Positions 15,018 through 24,618 are shown, counted from the first letter of the stretch. The stretch: 64,000 bases of DNA from Bacillus crepusculi (GCF_014764715.1 NZ_JACXXE010000003.1:186001-250000), one strand, 5' to 3'. Notes: generated by a model from the sequence alone, not told the origin. Translations and numbers: made by a program.

Positions 15018-16143
15018 ATAAACAATCCCCTCTCTGAATATAGATTCGAGCATGTTCCGCTTCCTCGTAGAACATGGAAGATTTTTCATAATCCTCCATT
15101 TCATTATAATACTTTGCGGTGTCTAATGCTAGCTCCTCTATATCTGGATATGCATAGGCAGACTCTAAAAAGTGGAAAATTCGTTTAATATGCTCGGCAT
15201 CTTGTCTCAAGTACAATGCTTCTAGAAATTTTGTCTTTTGAATATGAATGTCATCCTGAAGAGATTCTGCTCGTTTCATACATTCTTCTCTGTAGTATAA
15301 TGCTTCTTCGTGTTTACCTTGTTTGTATAATATTTGAGCGGCTGTATAAAGAGGGTCTATAGATCGACGAAGATGATCGGATTGATGCTGATCAAATAAC
15401 GAGATGGATTCTTTCATTAAGTCGAGTGCGCGGTTCAAATCTCCCATTCTGTAATAGCTGTTGCCCATATTAAACAAAGAGGAACCAATAAAACGCACAT
15501 TCTGAAATTCTCTTGATCTCGCAAGTGCTCTTTCGAGATGTGGTAGTGCCTTTTCATGCCTTCTCATATCATCATAATTACCAGCCACAATAAATTCACA
15601 CTGAATGGTGCGAAGCGCATACAGTTCGTGCTGAACATAGACATCCAGCGCTAGCTTGGCATGGTGCATCGAGATATGGGTTTGTTTCATGTGATAATAT
15701 ATTTCTGACATTTTAAAATGATATTCCGCACGTTCAATATCATCTGATACAAAAGAAAGCTTATGCTCTGCCTTTTGATATGACGATATGGCAGCAATGT
15801 ACTGCCTCCGGCCGAATTCATACATACCTCTAAAGAAATGATAGTAGTATTCAAGCATGCCTGTGACATGCGTTTGATGCTCATCTATTTCTTTCGAAAG
15901 CTCGGAAAAGTTGGCGCGAAGCTTTCCTTCCTTTAATGGCTTTAAATAATCGAGCATGACCTCATGCCTAAATTCCATTAAAGAAAAATAGAGAAGCAAA
16001 TTCTGATCTTCTTCCATTGAATCAAGAGAGGTGCGAATTTCCTGCTTTAACTGTTCTGCTTGTTCTGAATCAAATCTGCGGATTAATTCATACCACTTAT
16101 TGATTTTCACTCCAATATCCGAAGAGGGAATGATTTTCGCCAT
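15007..16143 (-). CDS. Rap-family response-regulator aspartate phosphatase / inhibitor
   Basis: 378 residues, the standard Rap length. An N-terminal three-helix bundle (about 1-75) includes VGVKINKWYELI-like sequence, and TPR repeats follow (for example HLERALARSREFQNVRFIGS and FNMGNSYYRMGDLNRALDLM). Rap proteins either dephosphorylate Spo0F or block ComA-type regulators and are inhibited by their Phr peptide. Which target applies cannot be read from the sequence. No rap gene stands here in B. subtilis as I recall it, so this pair is a local difference. Confidence 0.88.
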   Translation of the reverse strand: MAKIIPSSDIGVKINKWYELIRRFDSEQAEQLKQEIRTSLDSMEEDQNLLLYFSLMEFRHEVMLDYLKPLKEGKLRANFSELSKEIDEHQTHVTGMLEYYYHFFRGMYEFGRRQYIAAISSYQKAEHKLSFVSDDIERAEYHFKMSEIYYHMKQTHISMHHAKLALDVYVQHELYALRTIQCEFIVAGNYDDMRRHEKALPHLERALARSREFQNVRFIGSSLFNMGNSYYRMGDLNRALDLMKESISLFDQHQSDHLRRSIDPLYTAAQILYKQGKHEEALYYREECMKRAESLQDDIHIQKTKFLEALYLRQDAEHIKRIFHFLESAYAYPDIEELALDTAKYYNEMEDYEKSSMFYEEAEHARIYIQRGDCLYEF

Positions 16144-16229
16144 ACGTTGCCTTCTCCAATCTTCTCAAAATATAAAACATTACCATATTTTATCATACTT
16201 GACCTGAGAAATACAAAAATGAAAGGAAA

Positions 16230-16258
16230 AAGAGAGCCTGCTTTGACGAGACTCTCTG
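16230..16258 (-). terminator. Terminator after proA
   Basis: AGAGAG-TC / GC-TCTCT stem followed by TTTTTCC on the minus strand. Confidence 0.7.
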
Positions 16259-16267
16259 TTGATATCG

Positions 16268-17515
16268 TTATTCTCTTATTTGTCCTTGACCACGAATGAC
16301 AAATTTTTCAGAGGTTAAGGCTGGCAAACCCATCGGTCCTCTTGCGTGCAGTTTTTGTGTACTAATGCCTATTTCTGCGCCATAGCCAAATTCAAAGCCA
16401 TCTGTGAATCGAGTAGAGGCATTATGATAAACAGCCGCAGCGTCAACGGCTGTTAAGAATAATGCCGCATGCTGATCATTTTCCGTAATGATCGCTTCAG
16501 AGTGCTTAGAGCTATATGTTTGAATATGCTGAATCGCTTCCTCTATGTTCTCTACGATTTTGATACTGACAATGGGTGCTAAGAATTCCGTTTCAAAGTC
16601 AGCTGTTGTCGCAGGTGTTGCGTTCGGAGTAAGCGCGCATACGGCTTCGTCTCCTCGTATCTCTACCCCATTTGCATGAAGGGCATCAAATAATGAAGCG
16701 CCATGTGCCTTTGCCCATGTTTCATGAATGACAATGCTCTCGATGGCATTACAAACAGATGGTCTTTGGGTTTTGGCATTCAGCACAATTTGTTCAGCCA
16801 TTTCGTTTTTTGCCGTTTCATCAATGTAGATATGACAGTTCCCTGCACCTGTCTCAAGCACCGGCACGGTCGACTCTCTTACTACTAGATCAATTAAATT
16901 TTTTCCGCCGCGCGGAATGAGGACATCTAGGTAATCATTTAAGGTGAACAGCGTTTTAGCCGTTTCTCGGCCTGTATCCTCAATCAATTGCACACTGTCT
17001 ACTGGAATATCCGTTGTCTGTAGCGCCTCATGGATCACCTTCACAATCGCTTTATTACTATGAATAGCCGATGAGCTTCCTCTTAGAATGACAGCATTTC
17101 CAGTTTTCAAACAAAGGGTAGCAGCATCTACTGTTACGTTCGGTCTTGCTTCATATATCATCCCAACCGTTCCGAGCGGCACCCGCACTTTTTCAATCAA
17201 AAGACCGTTTTCTTTTTGAATGGTTTCTAACGTTTCACCAATTGGGTCTTTGAGCTCAATCAGTTGAAGCGTTGCATCTGCAATTGCTTCAATTCTCTCT
17301 TCCGTGAGTGTGATTCGGTCGATGACAGATGGGGTGAACTGCTTTTCCTCAGCTGCCTGAACATCCTTTTGGTTCTCTTCCATTAAAAAAGCTGAAGATG
17401 CTTTTAGAGCTTTTGCAATGGCGTGTAAAGCAGCATTCTTTTGTTCCGTCGTTTTTAATAGTAGCTGATCTTTGGCTGCACTGGCCTTTTTGGCTTTTTC
17501 AAGAACTTCATTCAT
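16268..17515 (-). CDS. proA: Gamma-glutamyl phosphate reductase ProA
   Basis: 415 residues. NADPH-dependent reduction of gamma-glutamyl phosphate to glutamate semialdehyde, the second step of proline synthesis. The catalytic Cys lies in [14 protein letters not shown]; family motifs [21 protein letters not shown] and DVLIPRGG are present. Second gene of proBA, 12 bp after proB. SD GAGGAGGGA. Confidence 0.97.
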   Translation of the reverse strand: MNEVLEKAKKASAAKDQLLLKTTEQKNAALHAIAKALKASSAFLMEENQKDVQAAEEKQFTPSVIDRITLTEERIEAIADATLQLIELKDPIGETLETIQKENGLLIEKVRVPLGTVGMIYEARPNVTVDAATLCLKTGNAVILRGSSSAIHSNKAIVKVIHEALQTTDIPVDSVQLIEDTGRETAKTLFTLNDYLDVLIPRGGKNLIDLVVRESTVPVLETGAGNCHIYIDETAKNEMAEQIVLNAKTQRPSVCNAIESIVIHETWAKAHGASLFDALHANGVEIRGDEAVCALTPNATPATTADFETEFLAPIVSIKIVENIEEAIQHIQTYSSKHSEAIITENDQHAALFLTAVDAAAVYHNASTRFTDGFEFGYGAEIGISTQKLHARGPMGLPALTSEKFVIRGQGQIRE

Positions 17516-17527
17516 CGTATTCCCTCC

Positions 17528-18628
17528 TCAGTTTTGTACATGCTGTACCCAGTGATCTCGGTGTATGACCTCAGGTTTCTCATGTGAAAGCTCATCACTT
17601 CGCATCCCTTTAATGCCAAGAAGCTCATCGGATGCGTACAATGTTTGTCCCTTACCCACTAATCCGTTCGGACCGACGACTTCAACGACCTCTCCTTTAG
17701 AAAAGTCACCAGCGACATCAATGACACCCGCCGGAAGAAGGCTTCTGCCGTTATGCAAAATCGCGGCTTCTGCTCCTGCATCAATCATAATCTTCCCGGA
17801 CACGGGTGAGTGGAATTGAATCCATTGACGACGGTTGTTGACAGCTGACAAGTCTTGTTCACCGATATATGTTCCATCACCTTGACCTGCGAGAATGTGA
17901 AGCAGTTTCTCTTCCCCTGTACCCGTGCCAATAAAGACTTTGACGCCAAGTGAAAGTGCCGTTTGTGCAGCAGACAGCTTTGATTTCATTCCGCCTGTTC
18001 CCACCTTTGAACCAGTGCTCTTTGCATATGAAAACAATTCTTCCGAAATGTGTGTCAGTACATCAAACCGCTTCGCCTCGGGATCCTCATTTGGATTTGC
18101 ATTATAAATTCCGTTAATATCCGTTAAGATGATCAATTGATCTGCATGGATTAATCCACTGACAAGAGCTGACAGCATGTCATTATCCCCAAAGGTAAGC
18201 TCCTCGATCGAAACTGAATCATTTTCATTAATGATCGGTAAAATTTTTCTTTCCAGCAGCTCCATCATCGTTGCATAAGCATTTCGATATCTTGTACGAT
18301 CTGAAAAATCATTACGTGTCAAAAGCATTTGCGCAGGTGTTATATGAAACTGTGAAAATAGTTCTGTATATTTCTGCATTAACAAGCTCTGACCAACGGC
18401 GGCAGCCGCCTGTTTTCCTTTTAAGGTCACAGGTCTTGATGGATACCCTAAGCTGCCAAAGCCTGCTGCAACAGCTCCTGACGATATCAAAATGATTTCA
18501 TGCCCTGCTTCTTTGAGCTTTGCAATGGCTCTCACATGATCCCGCATTTTTTGTTCATCAATGGCTCCCTTTTGCTCTGTTAATGAACTGCTGCCAATTT
18601 TTATGACGATCCTTTGCTTTTTCATCAC
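17528..18628 (-). CDS. proB: Glutamate 5-kinase ProB
   Basis: 366 residues. An amino-acid-kinase domain ([48 protein letters not shown]) is followed by a C-terminal PUA domain (about 275-366). It makes gamma-glutamyl phosphate from glutamate and ATP and is the feedback-controlled entry to proline. First gene of proBA, preceded by a proline T-box leader. Confidence 0.97.
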   Translation of the reverse strand: MMKKQRIVIKIGSSSLTEQKGAIDEQKMRDHVRAIAKLKEAGHEIILISSGAVAAGFGSLGYPSRPVTLKGKQAAAAVGQSLLMQKYTELFSQFHITPAQMLLTRNDFSDRTRYRNAYATMMELLERKILPIINENDSVSIEELTFGDNDMLSALVSGLIHADQLIILTDINGIYNANPNEDPEAKRFDVLTHISEELFSYAKSTGSKVGTGGMKSKLSAAQTALSLGVKVFIGTGTGEEKLLHILAGQGDGTYIGEQDLSAVNNRRQWIQFHSPVSGKIMIDAGAEAAILHNGRSLLPAGVIDVAGDFSKGEVVEVVGPNGLVGKGQTLYASDELLGIKGMRSDELSHEKPEVIHRDHWVQHVQN

Positions 18629-18654
18629 TGATTCCCTCCGCTATACCTTTAGGC

Positions 18655-18905
18655 ACAAAAAAATCCCTTTTTCTCCTTATGTAAAGGACGAAAAGGGATT
18701 TTCCGTGGTACCACCTTCATTGAATAAGCATGCAAACGCTTATTCCACTCAACTCCTGTAACGCCAGGCATGCGCTTAGATTTTTCCTCTAAGGCTCAAA
18801 GGGTAGGTTCAGCAGCTGTCTGCGGCAAATGTTTCAGCATGTCATTTGCTCTCTTTACGCACCAGTTCCTGCTTACTATTCCTTTTCAACGCTCGTTAAT
18901 TTTTT
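18655..18905 (-). ncRNA. T-box leader of proBA (proline specifier)
   Basis: The minus strand holds the T-box sequence AAGGTGGTACCACGG (about 18705-18719). After it comes a terminator with AAAATCCCTTTT / AAAAAGGGATTTT arms and a T-run (18657-18703). The specifier region reads CTGAACCTACC (18801-18812), i.e. GAA-CCT-A with proline codon CCU at 18807-18805. Uncharged tRNA-Pro would prevent termination and allow proBA transcription. Confidence 0.93.
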
Positions 18906-18908
18906 TAT

Positions 18909-18937
18909 ATTATCACCAATTGCTTCAGAAAAGTCAA
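18909..18937 (-). promoter_or_regulatory. Sigma-A promoter of proBA
   Basis: TTGACT (18937-18932), 17 bp, GATAAT (18914-18909) on the minus strand, immediately upstream of the T-box and next to the purU stop. I see no terminator between purU and this promoter. Confidence 0.75.
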
Positions 18938-18941
18938 GGGG

Positions 18942-19844
18942 TCAATTAAAGACAATCGTTTTATTCTCATGCACAATGATTCGATCTTCTAGATGCCATT
19001 TGACGGCACGTGCCAGCACACTTCGCTCAATCGTGCGGCCAATATTTTTTAATGCCTCCGCATCATCCCGGTGATCTACACGCTCAATATCCTGTTCAAT
19101 GATCGGTCCTTCGTCTAAATCATTTGTCACATAATGAGAAGTCGCACCAATCAGTTTAACCCCTCGCTCATATGCACGCTTGTATGGGTTAGCCCCTATA
19201 AATGCCGGTAGGAAGGAATGATGAATATTGATGATTTTGTTCGGGTGCTGTTCAATAAAGGCTGGCGTCAAAATTTGCATGTATCTAGCAAGTACAACCG
19301 CATCAATGTCGTACTCCTTTAGTAATGCGAGCTGCTGTTTTTCGGCTTCTTTGCGAATGTCTTTATTCGCCTTCACATGATGGAACGGGATCCCAAGTGC
19401 TTCGACTGTATCCTTTGCCGTTTCATGATTGCTGATGACAACCGCTATTTCAGCCATTAGATTTCCGCTCTGCCATTCCCACAGAAGCTCATGTAAGCAG
19501 TGTAGTTCTTTTGACACAAAAATTGCTAGCTTTTTCAGCTCACTAGCACGCGACATGCTCCATGCCATTTGAAATGATTCAGCGATTGGCTCAAAGCTGC
19601 TTTTTAGCTGATCCATATTTCCCGAGATCTCTTTCCAATCAAATTCAATTCTTAAAAAGAACCGTCCACTTTCATGATCTGTTGTGTATTGACTGGATTC
19701 AATGATATTTGCTCCATGCTCAAATAAAAAAGTAGAAACAGCTGACACAATACCAGGCTGATCCGGACAGCTAACTAAAAGCCTGCCTTTTTGCTCGTGC
19801 TTTTGTCTGTGTAATTCAAGTTTCTCTGTAATCAATGTTCTCAT
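18942..19844 (-). CDS. purU: Formyltetrahydrofolate deformylase PurU
   Basis: 300 residues. An N-terminal ACT domain (GRLLVSCPDQPGIVSAVSTF) is followed by a formyltransferase-fold domain with the catalytic elements INIHHSFLPAFIGANPY (Asn, His) and the Asp of LDEGPIIEQD. It hydrolyses 10-formyl-THF to formate and THF and so balances one-carbon pools. B. subtilis ykkE/purU is at the same place beside proBA and ykkCD. Confidence 0.95.
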   Translation of the reverse strand: MRTLITEKLELHRQKHEQKGRLLVSCPDQPGIVSAVSTFLFEHGANIIESSQYTTDHESGRFFLRIEFDWKEISGNMDQLKSSFEPIAESFQMAWSMSRASELKKLAIFVSKELHCLHELLWEWQSGNLMAEIAVVISNHETAKDTVEALGIPFHHVKANKDIRKEAEKQQLALLKEYDIDAVVLARYMQILTPAFIEQHPNKIINIHHSFLPAFIGANPYKRAYERGVKLIGATSHYVTNDLDEGPIIEQDIERVDHRDDAEALKNIGRTIERSVLARAVKWHLEDRIIVHENKTIVFN

Positions 19845-20006
19845 GTATCATGACCTCATTTACGTTTTCATTCTAATGAAATATTATACTGGACTGGAAA
19901 GAGAAAAAGCAATGAAGAGCCTGATTTTTTATTGAATATTCATTCAATTCTGCACCTGGCGTGATATAATGTGAATAGACCTTTTATCCCAAAAGGAGTG
20001 ATGGAG

Positions 20007-20192
20007 ATGCAAGGCATGACTTTATTTGGTAAAGTGAGCTTTTGGCTCGGCATCATATGTTTGATTGCGGGCATTTATCTTTTTATGACCGGAGAAAGAC
20101 TCATTCCTTTGCTCACGTTTGGTGTATGTTTTCTGCTTGTGAGTCAGCTTTACCGCAAAAATGAAAACGATTCCAATCATCATTCGATGTGA
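20007..20192 (+). CDS. Small membrane protein, unknown function (61 aa)
   Basis: Two hydrophobic helices (LFGKVSFWLGIICLIAGIYLF and LIPLLTFGVCFLLV) are joined by a short charged turn (TGERL), and the protein ends in a polar tail rich in Asn, Asp and His. Start 20007 is used because AAGGAG is 8 nt upstream; 20001 is too close. A TATAAT -10 lies at 19965-19970. I do not recognise the family. Convergent with ykkD. Confidence 0.7.
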   Translation: MQGMTLFGKVSFWLGIICLIAGIYLFMTGERLIPLLTFGVCFLLVSQLYRKNENDSNHHSM

Positions 20193-20225
20193 CAAAAAGG
20201 CTGGCAAACAGGTGCCAGCCTTTTC

Positions 20226-20540
20226 TTATTCAATGATTTTTAACCCTACTGCCGCAGATAAAATCAGTGCGATAAAGAAAATGCGTTTCGCGTCTTTTGA
20301 CTCACCGTAAAACAGCATACCGGCCATGGCTCCTCCGGCCGCCCCAATACCAGTCCAAATGGCATACGCCGTTCCCATCGGAATTGTATTCATCGCAAGA
20401 GACAGCATCAGAAAGGATAGCGAAAATCCAGCTGCAATGAATAAAATCCATTTGACATGTCGATCTTTCTGGAATTGATTCATCATGGTGACACAAAGCA
20501 TTTCTAAGATGCCTGCCCCAATGAGTAAAAGCCAGCTCAC
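20226..20540 (-). CDS. ykkD: SMR-family efflux subunit YkkD
   Basis: 104 residues with four TM helices, the small multidrug resistance fold. The essential membrane-embedded Glu lies in [30 protein letters not shown] is the SMR signature. It works as a heterodimer with YkkC (4-bp overlap). Members under guanidine-I riboswitches export guanidinium, often in exchange for protons. Stop followed by a short hairpin (GGCTGGCA/TGCCAGCC, 20199-20222). Confidence 0.94.
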   Translation of the reverse strand: MSWLLLIGAGILEMLCVTMMNQFQKDRHVKWILFIAAGFSLSFLMLSLAMNTIPMGTAYAIWTGIGAAGGAMAGMLFYGESKDAKRIFFIALILSAAVGLKIIE

Positions 20541-20866
20541 GATTCAGCCTCCCCTTTCTTTTCACCTGTTGTCAGCTTCAGTCCTAATACACCGCACAAA
20601 AGCATCACAATCAGCAGTAATTTAACTAGCTGAACCGGCTCACCAAGTACCATGCCTAAGATGACGGTACCTGCTGTTCCAAGCCCGGTAAAGACGGCAT
20701 AAAGTGTACCAACTGGCAGCACACTCGTTGCCTTCATGAGTAAATAAAAGCTTACGATAATACAAACAATGGTTGCGCTCCATTCCAGCAGGGAGTGGGC
20801 ATATTTCAGTCCCATCACCCAGCCGACTTCAAAGATGGCCGCAATGAATACATTTCCCCATTTCAT
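20537..20866 (-). CDS. ykkC: SMR-family efflux subunit YkkC
   Basis: 109 residues, four TM helices, with the conserved Glu in [17 protein letters not shown] and the signature [14 protein letters not shown]. The start at 20866 matches the known YkkC N-terminus (MKWG...), with SD GGAAGAGAT; the longer frame upstream is riboswitch sequence. Partner of YkkD in the guanidine-controlled exporter. Confidence 0.95.
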   Translation of the reverse strand: MKWGNVFIAAIFEVGWVMGLKYAHSLLEWSATIVCIIVSFYLLMKATSVLPVGTLYAVFTGLGTAGTVILGMVLGEPVQLVKLLLIVMLLCGVLGLKLTTGEKKGEAES

Positions 20867-20900
20867 CCGATCTCTTCCTTTCTGACCGATTACAAGCAAC

Positions 20901-21040
20901 AAAAAAAGCCTGGAAATCGATCGTTTGATCAAATCTCCCGGGCTTTTATCCCTCCGTGTCCATACGGTCTCTTCTAAAGACCCTATGTGTTTTCTCTCGG
21001 TCCAGACTGCGTCAACGCACGGAACCCTAGAAAACCAATT
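20901..21040 (-). ncRNA. Guanidine-I (ykkC-yxkD) riboswitch
   Basis: The minus strand shows the class hallmarks: CTAGGGTTCCGTGCG, TCTGGACCGAGAGAAAACAC, ACACGGAGGGATAAAAGCCC and GGGAGA, followed by a terminator (AGCCCGGGAGA... / ...TTTCCAGGC, then TTTTTTT at 20907-20901). Guanidinium binding stabilises the aptamer and turns ykkCD on. Confidence 0.96.
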
Positions 21041-21250
21041 CATTATAAGCAGATCTAACGTAGAGCAGATTCTGTATAAAAAAGTGTATCACACCCTGAT
21101 ATGCCGGTCTACCACTTTGCTTTTCCCCTTAAATATACTTGTTCATTTTTCGAAAGAAAGTGGATGAAAGCGAAGTATACTAAATGTTAGAAAGAGGAAC
21201 GACCACATCGCTGATATAATAAAACAAGAGAAAACCAAGAGGTGGATCAA

Positions 21251-22294
21251 ATGATGATGACCGACGATCAAAAACATGAATTCTATCAAGCACTTGTTGA
21301 AAAAAACCCGCAATATGACGGCACATTCTTTGCTGGCATTAAAACAACCGGCATCTTCTGCCATGCCACATGTACCGCAAGAAAACCAAAATATGAAAAT
21401 TGTGAGTTTTTCTTTACAGCCGAAGAAGCACTGCTAGCAGGTTATCGTCCGTGCAAACGCTGCACTCCATTAACATACCCTAACAGCATTCCCGAAGAAG
21501 TCAAAACACTCGTTTCAGCAGTTGAAAAAAATCCTGAGAAACGCTGGAAGGAAGAGGATTTTCGCCAGTTAGGGATTCACTCTGCAACGGCAAGAAGAAA
21601 ATTTAAAGACATTTACGGGATGACCTTTGTTCAATATGCGAGATCACGCCGAATGGGACTTGCCTTTAAAGAAATCCTGAACGGAAAAAAAGTCATTGAT
21701 CAACAAGTCTCCCTTGGCTATGAATCTTCAAGTGCCTTCAATGATGCATTTACGAAAATCATGGGGAATCCCCCTAAAAAGGCGCAGGTCAACATTCTCC
21801 ATGCCAACTTTATTTCCACACCGATCGGACGGATGATCAGCGTGACAGATGCCACACATGTGTATTTACTGGAATTCATGGACAGGCGGGGAATTGAAAA
21901 AGAAATCGAGACCATGAGAAAGAAGCATCATGCCCGTATTTTAGTTGGGGAAACAAACGTTCATCAGCAATTAGCAGAGGAATTATCCTTATATTTTGAA
22001 AAAAAGCTCACGCAGTTTACTGTGCCGCTTTCCTTACATGGCACCCCATTTCAAATGAAGGTATGGGACCTGCTCTTACGCATTCCAGCAGGCGAAACGA
22101 GATCCTATCGAGATCTAGCCACAATGCTTGGTGATCCGCACTTGGTTCGGGCGGTTGGCAATGCAAATGGTGCCAATCAATTGGCGATTATTATTCCCTG
22201 TCACCGCGTTATTCAAACAAGCGGTGAGCTCGGAGGCTACGGCGGAGGAATTGAACGGAAGAAATATTTGCTCCAGTTAGAACAGCGTGGATAA
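21251..22294 (+). CDS. Bifunctional Ada-type DNA alkylation repair/regulatory protein
   Basis: 347 residues combining both Ada halves. The N-terminal zinc domain has Cys37/Cys41 (GIFCHATCTARKP) and CKRC, which takes methyl groups from phosphotriesters. An AraC-type HTH follows (about 85-180, SSAFNDAFTKIMGNPPKKA). The C-terminal O6-methylguanine transferase has the acceptor Cys in IIPCHRVIQ. B. subtilis splits these functions into AdaA and AdaB; here they are fused as in E. coli Ada. Three ATG codons in tandem follow SD GAGGTGG; the first is used. Confidence 0.93.
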   Translation: MMMTDDQKHEFYQALVEKNPQYDGTFFAGIKTTGIFCHATCTARKPKYENCEFFFTAEEALLAGYRPCKRCTPLTYPNSIPEEVKTLVSAVEKNPEKRWKEEDFRQLGIHSATARRKFKDIYGMTFVQYARSRRMGLAFKEILNGKKVIDQQVSLGYESSSAFNDAFTKIMGNPPKKAQVNILHANFISTPIGRMISVTDATHVYLLEFMDRRGIEKEIETMRKKHHARILVGETNVHQQLAEELSLYFEKKLTQFTVPLSLHGTPFQMKVWDLLLRIPAGETRSYRDLATMLGDPHLVRAVGNANGANQLAIIIPCHRVIQTSGELGGYGGGIERKKYLLQLEQRG

Positions 22295-22299
22295 AAGAA

Positions 22300-22338
22300 A
22301 AAACGGCTCTAGCTTATTCGGTAAGCGAGCCGTTTTCT
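22300..22338. terminator. Bidirectional terminator between ada and ykkB
   Basis: AAAACGGCTC / GAGCCGTTTT arms around a small inner stem. The ykkB stop codon (22314) lies inside this hairpin. Confidence 0.85.
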
Positions 22339-22859
22339 CCGTTACGGGTGATGCTGTATACATCAATGATTTGCTCCCATTTTGAAATGGTTTTTTCTTT
22401 TTTCATGCCCATTTTTACAGCGACCTTCACTGACGCTTCATTCTCAGGACGAATTAAGCTTACCATCCGTCTGACCTTCATTTCTTCAAATCCATAGGTA
22501 AGACAGCCTTTTGCGGCCTCAGCAGCATAGCCCTTTCCCCATGCCGCTTTCTTTAGCATATAGCCAATTTCAAGCTCTGTTTGCCCTTCGATGTTTTGCA
22601 GAACAATTCCACTTTGTCCAAGTGGTTCATTCGTTTCTTTCTCTTCAATGATCCACAGAGATGTATGGTACGTGCGGTCATTCTTTTGATTCCAGACAAT
22701 CCACTCTTTCGTCTGCTTTTCATCCTTTAGTGAAGGATAATATTTCATGACCTCTTCATCTTGGAACAGCTTTTCATATAAAAAAGGCGCATCGTGTTCA
22801 TCCATTGTTCTAAGTCTTAGGCGCTCTGTTTCAAGCACGATCCGTGTTTGATGTGTCAT
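22314..22859 (-). CDS. ykkB: GNAT-family N-acetyltransferase (YkkB-like)
   Basis: 181 residues of the RimJ/RimL-type GNAT family: TERLRLRTMDEHDAPFLYEK at the N-terminus, GYMLKKAAWGKGYAAEAAKG as the acetyl-CoA loop, and RRMVSLIRPENEASVKVAVKMG as the C-terminal signature. The substrate is unknown. In B. subtilis ykkB lies beside ykkCD as well. Confidence 0.85.
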   Translation of the reverse strand: MTHQTRIVLETERLRLRTMDEHDAPFLYEKLFQDEEVMKYYPSLKDEKQTKEWIVWNQKNDRTYHTSLWIIEEKETNEPLGQSGIVLQNIEGQTELEIGYMLKKAAWGKGYAAEAAKGCLTYGFEEMKVRRMVSLIRPENEASVKVAVKMGMKKEKTISKWEQIIDVYSITRNGENGSLTE

Positions 22860-22877
22860 TTGTTATCCTCCCCCTGC

Positions 22878-23366
22878 TTACTTGCTAAAAATATCTCCGA
22901 ACAATCCATTTGAATCTGGGGCAAAGTACTGGAAGCCTGCACCGGTTAAACTTGCTGCGAGTGCTGTCCATATGATTAAACTGACCGTCATCCACACAGC
23001 GACTTGCTTTCTTTTCGTACCGAAGCTCATACACATAAAAGCAGCTAAATGACTGCCAATGATAAAAGGACCGACAAGTGCCAGACCAGGGAGACCATAC
23101 CGTTCCCAAATCTTTCTGGCTTTCAGCTGTTTTTTCTCTCCTTTTTCATCAGGTTTCTCCTCTTTCCTCTTCAACCACCACGCTTTAAATCGGTCGACGA
23201 AAACAATGAGAAGCAAGACTGTAAGAAAGTTGCCGACAAAACCAATAACAGCCGTTGTCACAGGATGCAGACCACTTAAAATCGCCAGCGGAACGACACC
23301 AACCACTTCAAAGAAAGGTAAAGCAGCCAATACAAAAACGAGTACATACCCCCATATGATATCCAA
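22878..23366 (-). CDS. Small multidrug-export family membrane protein (COG2426 type)
   Basis: 162 residues with four predicted TM helices. The N-terminus has LAALPFFEVVGVVPLAILSG and then GFVGNFLTVLLLIVF, features of the Sm_multidrug_ex family. A charged cytoplasmic loop (KRKEEKPDEKGEKKQLKARK) precedes ERYGLPGLALVGPFIIGSHL. Despite the family name the transported substrate is not established. TTG start with AAGGGG 9 nt upstream. Downstream ykkB is 18 bp away, so they may be cotranscribed. Confidence 0.8.
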   Translation of the reverse strand: MDIIWGYVLVFVLAALPFFEVVGVVPLAILSGLHPVTTAVIGFVGNFLTVLLLIVFVDRFKAWWLKRKEEKPDEKGEKKQLKARKIWERYGLPGLALVGPFIIGSHLAAFMCMSFGTKRKQVAVWMTVSLIIWTALAASLTGAGFQYFAPDSNGLFGDIFSK

Positions 23367-23448
23367 AAACAGAACCCCTTTTCATTTTTGTCCTCTTCCC
23401 ATTGTAAAGAAAAACACGATACCATTTCTACATTTATTTAGAAAAAGA

Positions 23449-23475
23449 AAAGCACATCGAAGAGGATGTGCTCAG
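23449..23475 (-). terminator. Terminator after the HAAS-domain gene
   Basis: GAGCACATC / GATGTGCTTTT hairpin, then TTTTTC on the minus strand. Confidence 0.8.
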
Positions 23476-23476
23476 T

Positions 23477-24229
23477 TTACATTGAATGTTTATTTTTCTT
23501 GTCTGTTTTCCTTAAAAAAACAATCGTGAGCAAGACTAAAATGACAATGGATAGCAGACTTATGAAAAGAAGCATAGTAGGCGATGTCCACCCAATCCAT
23601 TCGAATAGAAGCTGCGGTCCGAAGAAGATTATCGGAATGAGCGACACCATATTCGCCTTTAATATGGCATTCAGTAAGACAATACACAGCAGGATCAGAA
23701 GAATGACGCCCCATCTTTGACTCGAGGTAAGCACAAGTAAGGGTGTGCCGAGTTTTTGGTCCAACAATTTCACTGTGATCATGACGGTCATCTGAAAAAT
23801 ACCTAATATCCAAAAGTAAAAAAATGCCCGCCTGCTTGTTTGAAAGGCAGAAGCTCTAAACATCACAATGGTCATGATCACATTGGCCACTATAATCAGC
23901 GGATAACCAATGAGTGCATACCAAGAATACGATAAATTTTGACTGATGGCGTCTGCTAAAATCATGTAAAAGAGCGATCCAATTAAAAAAGCACTGACAA
24001 ACGGAACCCAGTCTTTATCATTTCTAGAAAGCTCTTTTGCCAGTTCATCAGCAAAGCTCCGCGGATCTTTGCCGAACACATCCTCCCCTGTTTTGCCATC
24101 TTTTTCAGCCTCGACCGCGTGTGTCGTCAGTTCATCCATCAGCTCGTCAATTTCGTCCTGATTTTTCCCTTTTGATATAAGATAGAGTTGTAGCTCTAAT
24201 AAGATGTGTCTTGTTTCTTTTGATACCAT
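23477..24229 (-). CDS. HAAS-domain membrane protein
   Basis: 250 residues. The cytoplasmic N-terminus (about 1-75, ELQLYLISKGKNQDEIDELMDELTTHAVEAEKDGKT split over two helices, then DPRSFADELAKEL) is the HAAS fold typical of proteins encoded next to PadR regulators. About six TM helices follow, ending in a basic tail. Its start is 5 bp after the padR stop. HAAS proteins are thought to relay signals to or be controlled by the partner PadR; no specific function is known here. Confidence 0.8.
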   Translation of the reverse strand: MVSKETRHILLELQLYLISKGKNQDEIDELMDELTTHAVEAEKDGKTGEDVFGKDPRSFADELAKELSRNDKDWVPFVSAFLIGSLFYMILADAISQNLSYSWYALIGYPLIIVANVIMTIVMFRASAFQTSRRAFFYFWILGIFQMTVMITVKLLDQKLGTPLLVLTSSQRWGVILLILLCIVLLNAILKANMVSLIPIIFFGPQLLFEWIGWTSPTMLLFISLLSIVILVLLTIVFLRKTDKKNKHSM

Positions 24230-24233
24230 CTTC

Positions 24234-24560
24234 TCACTTCCCTTTTTGTAATAAGCGCTCTACATTTCCTGACAGCTCATACCAGCGTTCAATGAAATCT
24301 GTTAGCGCTTGTTCTCCCGCTTGCGTGAGCGTATAGTATTTCCTTTTTGGTCCGCTTGCTGATGCTTTTGCGGACGTGCTCACCAGCTGTTCTTTTTGCA
24401 TACGCAGCAGAATGGGATAAATACTTCCTTCACTAATTTGATCAAACCCATAATGCGCGAGCTTCTTCGTCATTTCATACCCATAAATCTCACCCTCAGA
24501 AATAATTGACAGCAGGCAGCCTTCTAAAATTCCTTTTAGCATTTGTGTGGATGTTGTCAT
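24234..24560 (-). CDS. PadR-family transcriptional repressor
   Basis: 108 residues, winged helix plus a C-terminal dimerisation helix: LKGILEGCLLSIISEGEIYGYEMTKKL-like start (in two pieces), SEGSIYPILLRMQKEQLV recognition region, KRKYYTLTQAGEQAL wing. Start 24560 has GGAGG 7 nt away. It forms an operon with the HAAS gene and has a perfect 19-bp palindrome upstream (24619-24637), a likely auto-operator. Confidence 0.88.
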   Translation of the reverse strand: MTTSTQMLKGILEGCLLSIISEGEIYGYEMTKKLAHYGFDQISEGSIYPILLRMQKEQLVSTSAKASASGPKRKYYTLTQAGEQALTDFIERWYELSGNVERLLQKGK

Positions 24561-24618
24561 CATTGTTCCTCCGATTTCAGTACCTTGCATCACAAGATAG
24601 CTTCATCTTACCACACAC

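Noticed and set aside
20867-21043. N-terminal extension of YkkC
   Set aside because: The extra codons are the guanidine-I riboswitch read as protein; the true start at 20866 has an SD and matches the family.
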